Both the position numbers and the translations under genes were made by a program. 64,000 nt of DNA from Nitratiruptor sp. YY09-18. GTDB lineage: Bacteria > Campylobacterota > Campylobacteria > Campylobacterales > Nitratiruptoraceae. The DNA lies in contig NZ_AP023065.1 in the NCBI RefSeq assembly GCF_016593235.1, positions 1,178,001 through 1,242,000 of the forward strand, written 5' to 3'. Below, one piece after another: positions 8,797 to 15,838 of this stretch. Positions within the stretch are counted from its first letter, which is position 1, and every line of letters starts with the position of its first letter. Below the pieces are notes generated by a model. That model ran no database searches, was not told where the DNA came from, and saw only the letters and a program-made list of their open reading frames with translations.

Positions 8797-10188
8797 ATGT
8801 CTCTTTTTAACCTACTTAATATCAACAGCCAGTCTCTCAACAGCTTTCAAAAAGGCATAGATCTTGTCAATAAAAATATAAATAATGTTAATAACAAAGA
8901 CTACTCCAAAGAGAGAGCTGTTTTTATCGAACTTGCAAACTATGGTGTCTCACTTGCTGAAGCGTACCGTATCTTTGATCAGCGCTACTTTGATCGCTAC
9001 ATACATGAAAACCAAAAGTATTCTTTTTACAATGAGGTTGCTTCATCTTTAGGCACTATTGAATCGATTTTTAATGATGTTCAAGGAAGTGGTTTTGCTG
9101 AAGAGTTTAACAAATACTACCTTGCAATCAATGATATTATCAACGAACCAGATAATATCCCTGCGCGCAATGCATTTATAGAGAGAGCAAAGGTTTTGAT
9201 ATCAAAATTTCAAAACAGCTACGAATCGCTCGAAAATGAAAAAGACAACCTCCATCTTGCTATGCAAAGTGAAGCTGATACCATCAACAACCTTACCCAA
9301 AATCTTGCACTCATTAATAAAAAAATAGCGGGTCAACCAAAAAATCTCATCCCAGAGCAAGAAAAGCTCAACTCACTGCTCAATGAGCGTGATAAACTCA
9401 TCAAAGAACTCAGCAAACATATCGATGTAAAGGTGCGCTACAATCCAAATCAGACAGCTGATATCTTCAGCGCCAAAGGGCATGCTCTCGTTCTGCATGA
9501 TAATAGCTATAAACTCAGCATCGATACTACCAACTCAAAAGACCTAGGATATGATCTCAAAACATTTTCAGCCAAAATCTCTATCAATGGACAAGAGTTG
9601 ACTGGCGATTTCGCTAAGGGTAGACTCAGTGCAAAACTGCAAGTAGAAAAAAGAATTGATGATACTATTACCAAACTCAACAAGCTCTTACACACTTTCG
9701 CTACAGAAAATAACAACGTTAATAAAAATGGATATGATCTTGTTGGAAATCAAGGCAAGGATATCTTTGCTTCTTCAGATACTACACAGCAGATAAACCT
9801 TGCTAATATCATAGTAGCCATCCAAAACCCTGAAGAGATTGCAGCTGCAAAAGATGCAGGCGACCTCCCAAATGATAATAGTAATATAAAAGATCTCTAT
9901 GCACTCAAAGACAAACCAATAACCGAACTTGACAATAAAACATTCTATAACTATTATATAAAGATGGTGAGTGATATTGCGAATGAGAAAAATCGCAATG
10001 AAGGTCTTGCGCAGGACACTGAGCAACTTGTCAATGCCTTGGATGATAAGTTACAAGAGATTGGTGGAGTCAATCTTGATGAGGAGCTAGTCAATCTTAC
10101 GCAGTTGCAGCGATCATACCAAGCAGCAGCACGAGTAATCAGTGTAACTGACAAGCTATTAGAAACTGTTATGAATATAATTCGCTAA
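8797..10188 (+). CDS. flgK: Flagellar hook-associated protein 1
   Basis: A 463-residue axial protein. The N-terminus (SLFNLLNINSQSLNSFQKGIDLVNKNINNVNNKDYSKERAVF) and C-terminus (NLDEELVNLTQLQRSYQAAARVISVTDKLLETVMNI) are the paired D0/D1 helices typical of FlgK, which joins hook to filament. It is clearly shorter than the roughly 600-residue proteins I recall for Helicobacter and Campylobacter, so the variable outer domains are reduced. It follows flgN by two bases with a weak AAGGTG ribosome site. flgL lies downstream but has its own sigma-28-type promoter. Confidence 0.93.
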   Translation: MSLFNLLNINSQSLNSFQKGIDLVNKNINNVNNKDYSKERAVFIELANYGVSLAEAYRIFDQRYFDRYIHENQKYSFYNEVASSLGTIESIFNDVQGSGFAEEFNKYYLAINDIINEPDNIPARNAFIERAKVLISKFQNSYESLENEKDNLHLAMQSEADTINNLTQNLALINKKIAGQPKNLIPEQEKLNSLLNERDKLIKELSKHIDVKVRYNPNQTADIFSAKGHALVLHDNSYKLSIDTTNSKDLGYDLKTFSAKISINGQELTGDFAKGRLSAKLQVEKRIDDTITKLNKLLHTFATENNNVNKNGYDLVGNQGKDIFASSDTTQQINLANIIVAIQNPEEIAAAKDAGDLPNDNSNIKDLYALKDKPITELDNKTFYNYYIKMVSDIANEKNRNEGLAQDTEQLVNALDDKLQEIGGVNLDEELVNLTQLQRSYQAAARVISVTDKLLETVMNIIR

Positions 10189-10212
10189 AATAAATCTGAA
10201 ACTAACCGATAA
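10186..10212 (+). promoter_or_regulatory. Sigma-28 (FliA) promoter for flgL
   Basis: TAAA at 10186-10189, a 15-base spacer, then ACCGATAA at 10205-10212. This matches the sigma-28 consensus TAAA-N15-GCCGATAA in 11 of 12 defined positions. The -35 overlaps the last codon and stop codon of flgK. The flgL start lies 28 bases downstream, behind AGAAGGG. Confidence 0.8.
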
Positions 10213-10239
10213 TAACAAAAACTCTAAAAGAAGGGTATT

Positions 10240-11139
10240 ATGAGAGTAAGTAATAATCAGATTTATCATACATTCTTGAAGTATGATAAAACAAGACAAG
10301 CCAATATTGCCCGCTATACTAATCAGATAGCATCTGGCAAGCGCATTCTCAACCCATCTGATGATATCGTAGCTGTCGCAAAATCGCTCAAAGTCAAAGA
10401 GACTGCGAACGAAATTGATGGATATTTGCGCAATATCACTACAGTAGAAAATCATCAGATTGCAGCACAGACTTCTCTAACCAACATCTATGATGCAGCG
10501 CAGGATGCAAGAGCAGAAATAGTGCGTCTCCTCAATCATGGAGTCCTGGATCAAGAGGATGCAGAGATTGTCGATGATTATCTCCAAGGGCTCAAAAACT
10601 ATATCATTGACCAAGCAAATACGAAAATTGGAGATACCTATCTCTTTTCTGGTACCAAGAGTGACATAAGGCCCTTTAATCTAGATGGAACATATAATGG
10701 TAATGAAACGACACAAACTGTTCCTGTGTCCAAAGGGTATGAAGTAGACAGCACATTCAATGGCAAAGAGGCTCTTGGTGTTGACACACAATCAGGCAAG
10801 ATAAAAGTAGTGGAGATAATAGACCGTATTCATGACAAAATTCAAGCAGGTACGCTTACTGGTATCGATGACTCATGGCTTGAAGAGTTTGATCAAGGAA
10901 TGGAAGAGATATCCAAGCATCACTCATTCATCGGTAGTCAACAAAAAAATGTTGAAGACTTCAAACTTCAACATGAAATGTATAAAACTGTGTATAATGA
11001 TATGATCGCAAAATTTGAAGATGCAGATGTAGCTGAAGCAGTTGCCAAACTTGAACAATCAAAAGTGGCATACGAAGCATCTATGGCAGTCTTCTCACAA
11101 AATAAAGATCTCTCTTTACTTAAATACTTCGCAGCTTAA
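10240..11139 (+). CDS. flgL: Flagellar hook-associated protein 3
   Basis: A 299-residue flagellin-family junction protein. MRVSNNQIYHTFLKYDKTRQANIARYTNQIASGKRILNPSDDIVAVAKSLKVK is a typical FlgL N-terminal helix with the SGKRILNPSDD turn shared with flagellins. YLFSGTKSDIRPF and a C-terminal helix (AEAVAKLEQSKVAYEASMAVFSQ) follow. It connects FlgK to the filament. It is expressed from the sigma-28-type promoter just upstream, in line with a late-gene role. Its stop codon overlaps the stop of the convergent fliT-like gene at a shared TTAA (11136-11139), and no hairpin terminator is visible between them. Confidence 0.92.
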   Translation: MRVSNNQIYHTFLKYDKTRQANIARYTNQIASGKRILNPSDDIVAVAKSLKVKETANEIDGYLRNITTVENHQIAAQTSLTNIYDAAQDARAEIVRLLNHGVLDQEDAEIVDDYLQGLKNYIIDQANTKIGDTYLFSGTKSDIRPFNLDGTYNGNETTQTVPVSKGYEVDSTFNGKEALGVDTQSGKIKVVEIIDRIHDKIQAGTLTGIDDSWLEEFDQGMEEISKHHSFIGSQQKNVEDFKLQHEMYKTVYNDMIAKFEDADVAEAVAKLEQSKVAYEASMAVFSQNKDLSLLKYFAA

Positions 11140-11345
11140 AATCTATACTTTTTGAGGCTCTCTTGTTGCTGGAGAGCCTCAGCTTTTTTCTTTTTCTCTT
11201 TTTCAATACAATCGATAATATAGTCAATTTGCTGTAGTATCTTTGGAAGTTTTTGTGTATCTAGAGAGGTAAAGTCAATACTATTTAATTGTTGGAGTTG
11301 TTTTTGTGCTTCATCGAGATTGTCATTTTGCAGAGCAATTTGCAA
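11136..11345 (-). CDS. fliT: FliT-like small flagellar chaperone (start uncertain)
   Basis: A short, helical, Gln- and Lys-rich product downstream of fliS. The first conventional start in frame is the TTG at 11345 (69 residues), but no good ribosome site precedes it. The frame is open upstream into the fliS 3' end, where an ATC codon at 11375 sits seven bases behind a strong GGAGG and would add IKSIEQILDLL. That addition completes the amphipathic helix (SIEQILDLLQIALQNDNLDEAQ) expected at the start of FliT-type proteins. FliT chaperones FliD and in some bacteria controls flagellar expression. The call rests on position after fliD-fliS and on helix pattern, not on strong identity. Confidence 0.5.
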   Translation of the reverse strand: MQIALQNDNLDEAQKQLQQLNSIDFTSLDTQKLPKILQQIDYIIDCIEKEKKKKAEALQQQESLKKYRF

Positions 11346-11362
11346 AAGATCGAGGATCTGCT

Positions 11363-11728
11363 CTATACTTTTGATTGTATCCCCTCCCAGCCTTCTTTGA
11401 GATTTGACAAAATCTCTATGAGGTCATCTATAAGTTGTGCATCATTCTTTGTGTGCACTTCAAAGAGACTTCTATCGATAAAATCATACAGTGCATGTAA
11501 ATTTGTTGCAATTTCGCCACCATTTTTAAAATCAAGCGAACTATCAAGGGCTCTGATAATATCGCTTACTTTTGTAATGTTGCCGATTTTAGATTTGATA
11601 TCACCATTTTTTATATCCTCTTTTGCTGCTTTCAAGCATACTATTGCTTTCTCGTAGAGCAAAATCACCTGTTGCAATGGTGAAGCAGTCTGCACACTGT
11701 TTTTCATATATGCATCAAGAGGGTTCAT
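11363..11728 (-). CDS. fliS: Flagellin export chaperone FliS
   Basis: A 121-residue FliS of normal length. MNPLDAYMKNSVQTASPLQQVILLYEKAIVCLKAAKEDI is the conserved N-terminal half, where the A-Y segment and the LLY(E/D)(G/K)A motif bind the flagellin C-terminal helix. FliS keeps flagellin monomers unfolded and monomeric before export. It follows fliD by nine bases, and its last codons overlap the possible extended start of the fliT-like gene. No promoter of its own was seen, so it is probably read with flaG-fliD. Confidence 0.92.
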   Translation of the reverse strand: MNPLDAYMKNSVQTASPLQQVILLYEKAIVCLKAAKEDIKNGDIKSKIGNITKVSDIIRALDSSLDFKNGGEIATNLHALYDFIDRSLFEVHTKNDAQLIDDLIEILSNLKEGWEGIQSKV

Positions 11729-11737
11729 CTATATCCT

Positions 11738-13045
11738 TTACTGTTTAGTATCTTTTGGCAAAATTGCACTGAGTCTTGAGCGCACATCATTCATCTGTGC
11801 AAGAAGTGAATCAAGATTAATAAACTGTTTTTTTAGTATTTCGCTCTCTTTATCAATTCTTTTGATGATTTGCTCGATACTATCTTCATATTTTTGTATT
11901 TTTCTTTGATAGTTTTTCTCTTTTTGCTTGATTGTTCCTTGAGGATCAAAGAGGAAGTCAAGATATGGCTCAAGAGCTATTTTTACTTCATCTATTGTAT
12001 TTTTCAATGCATCTTTATCGTTTTTTAGAAGGGATGCAAACTCATTGCTACGCAAAGATATGTGCCCATTGGTATGATCTACATCAATGAGTCCTTTTTC
12101 CATAAAGGGAGTGAGCTTATTAAAAATTGTTGCATGTATTGAATGCAAAGAATAATCACCACTCAACTCCCCATCTTTTCCACTCTTTTCTTTGATGTAA
12201 TCCACCAATGAATTATATGCACTAAAGAGATCTTCAATAGCTTGCTTTGGAGCCTCACTATCTTGCTCTATAGCTATTTGAACAGGATCACTGCTCTCTT
12301 TTTTGACAGTGATATCTATCCCATCAATAACATTAGAAAAGGTATTTGTTTGTGATGTAACCTGCTGACCATAAATATCGATCACAGCATTTTGGGCGGT
12401 TTGTACATGAGAAGCATTATAGCTGCTACCAAGTTGCAGTTGATCGAGAAGATCACCAGTATCACTAAAGTTTATCTGATTGCTCTCTCCAGTGTTAGTT
12501 GAAGAGATAATAAGCTTATAACTGCTTCCATTGTAAAAAACAGAAGCATTAGCTTCGTTTGTAGCTTGATTGATTTTGCTTGCAATACTATCAAGAGTAT
12601 CAGTTGCGGTATAGTCAACAGCAATGTCTTGACCATTGATGCTGAGTGTCAAAGTACCATCTTGCGTAGCTACTGCATCTGTGCGATTGGTCTTGCCAGC
12701 TTGCGATAGCCAGATATCATTTGAAGCAAGTTGTGAAACAGTAAAGGAGAGCTTTGTAGGATTTACTTTGCTCTCATTTGTGATACTTACCCCTGCTACA
12801 TCTTCATTGCTCACATTTACTGTTTTTTGATCAACAATTGATCCATCTTTGATTGCATCAAACTTTTTCTTGAAATCTTCGAGCATATTTGCAAAAGTCT
12901 TGAAAGCAGATTCTGCCTTCTTGACTTTTTCCTCTTTTTGCTGGATTACATCGACTTGCTGGAATTTAAGTTGTTGATATTTTTGAAGAATTTGCTGGTA
13001 GTCAAACTGTCCACTTAGATTGCTAAGATAGATCTCTCCAGCCAT
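11738..13045 (-). CDS. fliD: Filament cap protein FliD
   Basis: A 435-residue FliD. The N-terminus (GEIYLSNLSGQFDYQQILQKYQQLKFQQVDVIQQKEEKVKKAESAF) and C-terminus (KYEDSIEQIIKRIDKESEILKKQFINLDSLLAQMND) are coiled-coil legs. The middle is beta-rich with repeated N-, S- and T-rich stretches, and the SASKINQATNEANASVFYNG-type segment is typical of the FliD_N region. The protein caps the growing filament and helps flagellin fold in place. It is preceded by flaG with a two-base gap and followed by fliS, the usual flaG-fliD-fliS order. Confidence 0.93.
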   Translation of the reverse strand: MAGEIYLSNLSGQFDYQQILQKYQQLKFQQVDVIQQKEEKVKKAESAFKTFANMLEDFKKKFDAIKDGSIVDQKTVNVSNEDVAGVSITNESKVNPTKLSFTVSQLASNDIWLSQAGKTNRTDAVATQDGTLTLSINGQDIAVDYTATDTLDSIASKINQATNEANASVFYNGSSYKLIISSTNTGESNQINFSDTGDLLDQLQLGSSYNASHVQTAQNAVIDIYGQQVTSQTNTFSNVIDGIDITVKKESSDPVQIAIEQDSEAPKQAIEDLFSAYNSLVDYIKEKSGKDGELSGDYSLHSIHATIFNKLTPFMEKGLIDVDHTNGHISLRSNEFASLLKNDKDALKNTIDEVKIALEPYLDFLFDPQGTIKQKEKNYQRKIQKYEDSIEQIIKRIDKESEILKKQFINLDSLLAQMNDVRSRLSAILPKDTKQ

Positions 13046-13047
13046 CG

Positions 13048-13413
13048 CTAAGCCTTCTTCTCAAACAAGAGCCCAGTTATCTCATCGATATACTTAGCAA
13101 TTTTGAGGACAGATTCTGGTGGTAGCTGACGAATTACTTCTTTTGATTCATTATCTACTATCTTGACCACCTGTATTCCTGTGTCTTTATCTATCTCAAC
13201 GCGGAGCGAAGAATTGAATAGCTGCATTTTTTGATTGAATTTTTCTATCGTTTTTTTAATTATATCATTTTGTGTTTGAGGATTAAGCTTTTGAAAGAAT
13301 TCTTCATCACTAAGAGTTTTTTGCTCTTGTGGAGTAAACTCTTTTTGTGCACTGTTGGCTGTGTGCATATCAAGTGCAGCCTGCATAGAACTAATAGCTT
13401 TGACGTCCATCAT
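13048..13413 (-). CDS. flaG: FlaG family protein
   Basis: A 121-residue protein whose C-terminal half (NSSLRVEIDKDTGIQVVKIVDNESKEVIRQLPPESVLKIAKYIDEITGLLFEKKA) is the complete FlaG domain signature. FlaG affects filament length in several bacteria; its exact role is unclear. Tandem ATGs lie at 13413 and 13410, and the second is better placed behind AGGAG. It is separated from flagellin by a structured 60-base spacer containing two inverted repeats, so its expression probably depends on read-through from the flagellin promoter. Confidence 0.85.
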   Translation of the reverse strand: MMDVKAISSMQAALDMHTANSAQKEFTPQEQKTLSDEEFFQKLNPQTQNDIIKKTIEKFNQKMQLFNSSLRVEIDKDTGIQVVKIVDNESKEVIRQLPPESVLKIAKYIDEITGLLFEKKA

Positions 13414-13427
13414 ACTCTCCTCGATTC

Positions 13428-13455
13428 CTTAGCTAAACCCTCTAGCTTAGCTAAG
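13428..13455 (-). repeat. Inverted repeat in the flagellin-flaG spacer
   Basis: CTTAGCTAA (13428-13436) and TTAGCTAAG (13447-13455) are perfect 9-base inverted arms around a 10-base loop. On the minus-strand transcript this would form a hairpin just upstream of the flaG ribosome site, downstream of the stronger hairpin at 13460-13481. Confidence 0.6.
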
Positions 13456-13459
13456 AAAT

Positions 13460-13481
13460 CGATAAGGGATATCCCTTATCG
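13460..13481 (-). terminator. Hairpin at the flagellin stop codon
   Basis: A perfect 22-base palindrome (CGATAAGGGAT followed by its exact complement). Read on the minus strand, it includes the last flagellin codon and the TAA stop. Only a short ATTTCTT follows, so it may be an attenuator or an mRNA 3'-end stabiliser rather than a full terminator. It would let flagellin be made in excess over flaG-fliD-fliS. Confidence 0.55.
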
Positions 13482-14330
13482 AAGAAGTTGCAAGACAAGT
13501 TGAGATTGCTGATTTGCTTGTGCAAGCATAGCGGTACCAGACTGCATAAGAATGTTGTTTTTCGTAAACTCTGCCATCTCTTTAGCAAAGTCTACATTTC
13601 TAATGCGTCCCTCTGCATCACTAGTATTAACGCGTGCAGTTTCGTTGTTTGAGATAATCTTTTCAAGCTCAATTTGTGCAGAACCAAAATTTGCAGCTTG
13701 ATTATCTATTGCTTTGATGAGATTATCAACTGTTTCTATCGATGTATTTGCATTATCTGTGGTAGTTACATCTATTTTATATCCTGTTTTTCCTACTGTC
13801 ACTGTTGAAGGGCTTGATCCATCAGCACCCGCTTTAGCTGTTGCGGTAGCAGAGGTAATAGTGAGATGTTGATCTTTTCTACCACCATAGTGAATTGTAA
13901 ACGTATTTGGCGAACTACCAAAAATATTTGTACCATTAAACTCTGTATCAGAAAAGATTTTTCCAATTGCATCTACAAGCTTGTTAATATCTTGCTGCAA
14001 TGCTTCCCTACTATCACTGTCAGTCGTATTTGCCGCTTGGATCGTTTTTGATTTTACATCATTGAGAATATTATAGACCTCAGTCAAGCTTCCTTGTGCA
14101 ATCTGTGCAATACTCACTCCATCTTGCGCATTTCTTGTACCTTGATCAAGTGATACAGCGTAAGTTTTGAGCTGATCAGCAATGAAGAGTCCAGCTGCAT
14201 CATCAGCAGCACGATTGATTCTATGACCTGTTGCAAGTCTTTCAAGATTTTTGTTAACCTGCGCTTCAGTCTTGAGCAAATTCGCATGTGTGAAGTCAGA
14301 CTGGAAGTTGTAGTTGATTTTGAGTGCCAT
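13476..14330 (-). CDS. Flagellin
   Basis: A 284-residue flagellin. The D0/D1 N-terminus has NLERLATGHRINRAADDAAGLFIADQL and the C-terminus has GRIRNVDFAKEMAEFTKNNILMQSGTAMLAQANQQSQLVLQLLR. Only about 100 variable residues lie between them, so the filament surface domain is small compared with the 500-plus residues usual in Helicobacter and Campylobacter. The segment NDVKSKTIQAAN occupies the place of the TLR5-recognised QRVRELAVQSAN of Salmonella and lacks its key Arg. A strong AGGAGG site precedes the ATG. The sigma-28-type promoter lies in the 3' end of the neighbouring glycosyltransferase gene. The symbol (flaA or fliC) is left open. Confidence 0.95.
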   Translation of the reverse strand: MALKINYNFQSDFTHANLLKTEAQVNKNLERLATGHRINRAADDAAGLFIADQLKTYAVSLDQGTRNAQDGVSIAQIAQGSLTEVYNILNDVKSKTIQAANTTDSDSREALQQDINKLVDAIGKIFSDTEFNGTNIFGSSPNTFTIHYGGRKDQHLTITSATATAKAGADGSSPSTVTVGKTGYKIDVTTTDNANTSIETVDNLIKAIDNQAANFGSAQIELEKIISNNETARVNTSDAEGRIRNVDFAKEMAEFTKNNILMQSGTAMLAQANQQSQLVLQLLR

Positions 14331-14361
14331 TTTCTGCCTCCTGATTTTTTTTACACTTCTA

Positions 14362-14388
14362 GTATCGGAGGCAAAAATTATTTTTTTA
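14362..14388 (-). promoter_or_regulatory. Sigma-28 (FliA) promoter for flagellin
   Basis: Minus strand: TAAA (plus-strand 14385-14388), a 15-base spacer, then TCCGATAC (14362-14369). It matches TAAA-N15-GCCGATAA in all four -35 positions and in the CCGATA core. The -35 and part of the spacer are inside the last codons of the glycosyltransferase gene ending at 14378. Confidence 0.8.
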
Positions 14389-15838
14389 GTAAATGACGGA
14401 TTTTTTCTGACTCTTTTTGATAACCTCCTTCATCTATTGCAACAAGTAGATTTTGTAATCCTGCGCTATTTTTGCACATTTGTACAACATCCATAAAATA
14501 TCTTATAGCTTCTGAATAGTTTTGCTCATGTATTGCAACTACACCCAATATTTCTTTTGCCTTGCAAGAATGTGGATTGCTATGCAACAAATTCATTGCC
14601 ATTTTTTTAGCTTTCTCCCACTCTTTTTTTTCTAGATAAATATGTAATTTTTTTATTAAAAATATTTCATTGTGAAATATCTTTATTAACTTATCCAGAA
14701 ATTTTTCATACTTTTCATTTTTATATTTTTCATAAAGAGACAAAAGAAGCAATCCAAAAAAGAGTGTCTTCTCTTTTTTCCATTTTTGCCAAATTACAGG
14801 TATATCCTCATCTGTAAAAAGTTCAAAACAACGATTTTGTGACATTTGGTAAAAATCATTGATTTTATCAATTATAGCGGTGTTTTTCTGGATATGTAAA
14901 GTGCCAAGAACTTTAGCAGCTTTTAAAAAATATTTTTTGGCCAATTCTTTTTTCTTTGTTTTATACAACAGCTGAATATAGATAACAATTAAATCAGGTA
15001 TTTTTTCAAAATAATCTTGAGAATTTTGAAGGAGTTCTAAAGCTTGTTGAAATTTACCACTTTGCATATAAATAAGCGTAATATAATAGAGTCCATAGAT
15101 TTTCATAAACTCAAGTGAATCCTCCGTAACTTCATCTTTCATAACCAAAAACTTTGCAATAAATTTTTGAGCCTCTTTTGATAAAGAGGGATCAAAATGG
15201 GTCAATATTGCATAGGATTGCAAAATATAAAAAAGTCTATCAAATCGCTTATTTTTATCTTTTATTGTTACTATATCATGTAACAGTAGTTCCAAATTTC
15301 TCAATGCTTTTTGCTTTTGTACATTCTCATCTTGGTATCCAAAATGATTTACATAAACTGGTAATAAAAGCGACATTTTTGTATTAAGCTGTTCATGAAT
15401 TTTTCCAGTCCAAAAAATCTCTGATACATTACGATGGATAAAAGCTTGGGTAGAGACAGCCTTCACTACACCATCAAATCCAAAATTTTTAATATGAACT
15501 CCTACAACTTTAATCTCTTCTTTATTCTTACTTCTCTCCCAATGGAGTAAAAATTTCTGAAACTTCTCAAACTCTTTGTCTTCGAGCTCGAAGTCCGCAT
15601 CAAAGTGCCATATCCACTCGCCTTCACATTTACTTATCGCATAATTTCTTGCATCCGCAAAACCGTTCCACTCCTTTTCATACACCTTGCAACCATACTC
15701 TTTGGCTATCTCTATACTTCGATCCGTTGATCCGGTATCGACAACTATAATCTCATCAAATTTTCCTTGCAAGCTTTTTAAAAGCCTTGGAAGATTCTCC
15801 TCCTCGTTTTTCATAATTAGTGCGGCTGATATTTTCAT
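14378..15838 (-). CDS. Family 2 glycosyltransferase with helical-repeat tail
   Basis: A 486-residue protein. Residues 1-100 are a GT-A nucleotide-sugar domain: ISAALIMKNEEENLPRLLKSL, EIIVVDTGSTDRS and WIWHFDADFELED (DAD metal motif), all intact. From about residue 200 on it is helical with TPR-like repeats (SCKAKEILGVVAIHEQNYSEAIRYFM). This class of 'GT2 plus TPR' protein is often found near flagellin or surface-glycan genes and resembles the SunS/WcaA-like group. It overlaps the upstream fusion gene by four bases (ATGA). Its position immediately before flagellin, with the flagellin promoter in its 3' end, suggests flagellin or surface glycosylation; the target is not shown. Confidence 0.8.
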   Translation of the reverse strand: MKISAALIMKNEEENLPRLLKSLQGKFDEIIVVDTGSTDRSIEIAKEYGCKVYEKEWNGFADARNYAISKCEGEWIWHFDADFELEDKEFEKFQKFLLHWERSKNKEEIKVVGVHIKNFGFDGVVKAVSTQAFIHRNVSEIFWTGKIHEQLNTKMSLLLPVYVNHFGYQDENVQKQKALRNLELLLHDIVTIKDKNKRFDRLFYILQSYAILTHFDPSLSKEAQKFIAKFLVMKDEVTEDSLEFMKIYGLYYITLIYMQSGKFQQALELLQNSQDYFEKIPDLIVIYIQLLYKTKKKELAKKYFLKAAKVLGTLHIQKNTAIIDKINDFYQMSQNRCFELFTDEDIPVIWQKWKKEKTLFFGLLLLSLYEKYKNEKYEKFLDKLIKIFHNEIFLIKKLHIYLEKKEWEKAKKMAMNLLHSNPHSCKAKEILGVVAIHEQNYSEAIRYFMDVVQMCKNSAGLQNLLVAIDEGGYQKESEKIRHLLKK

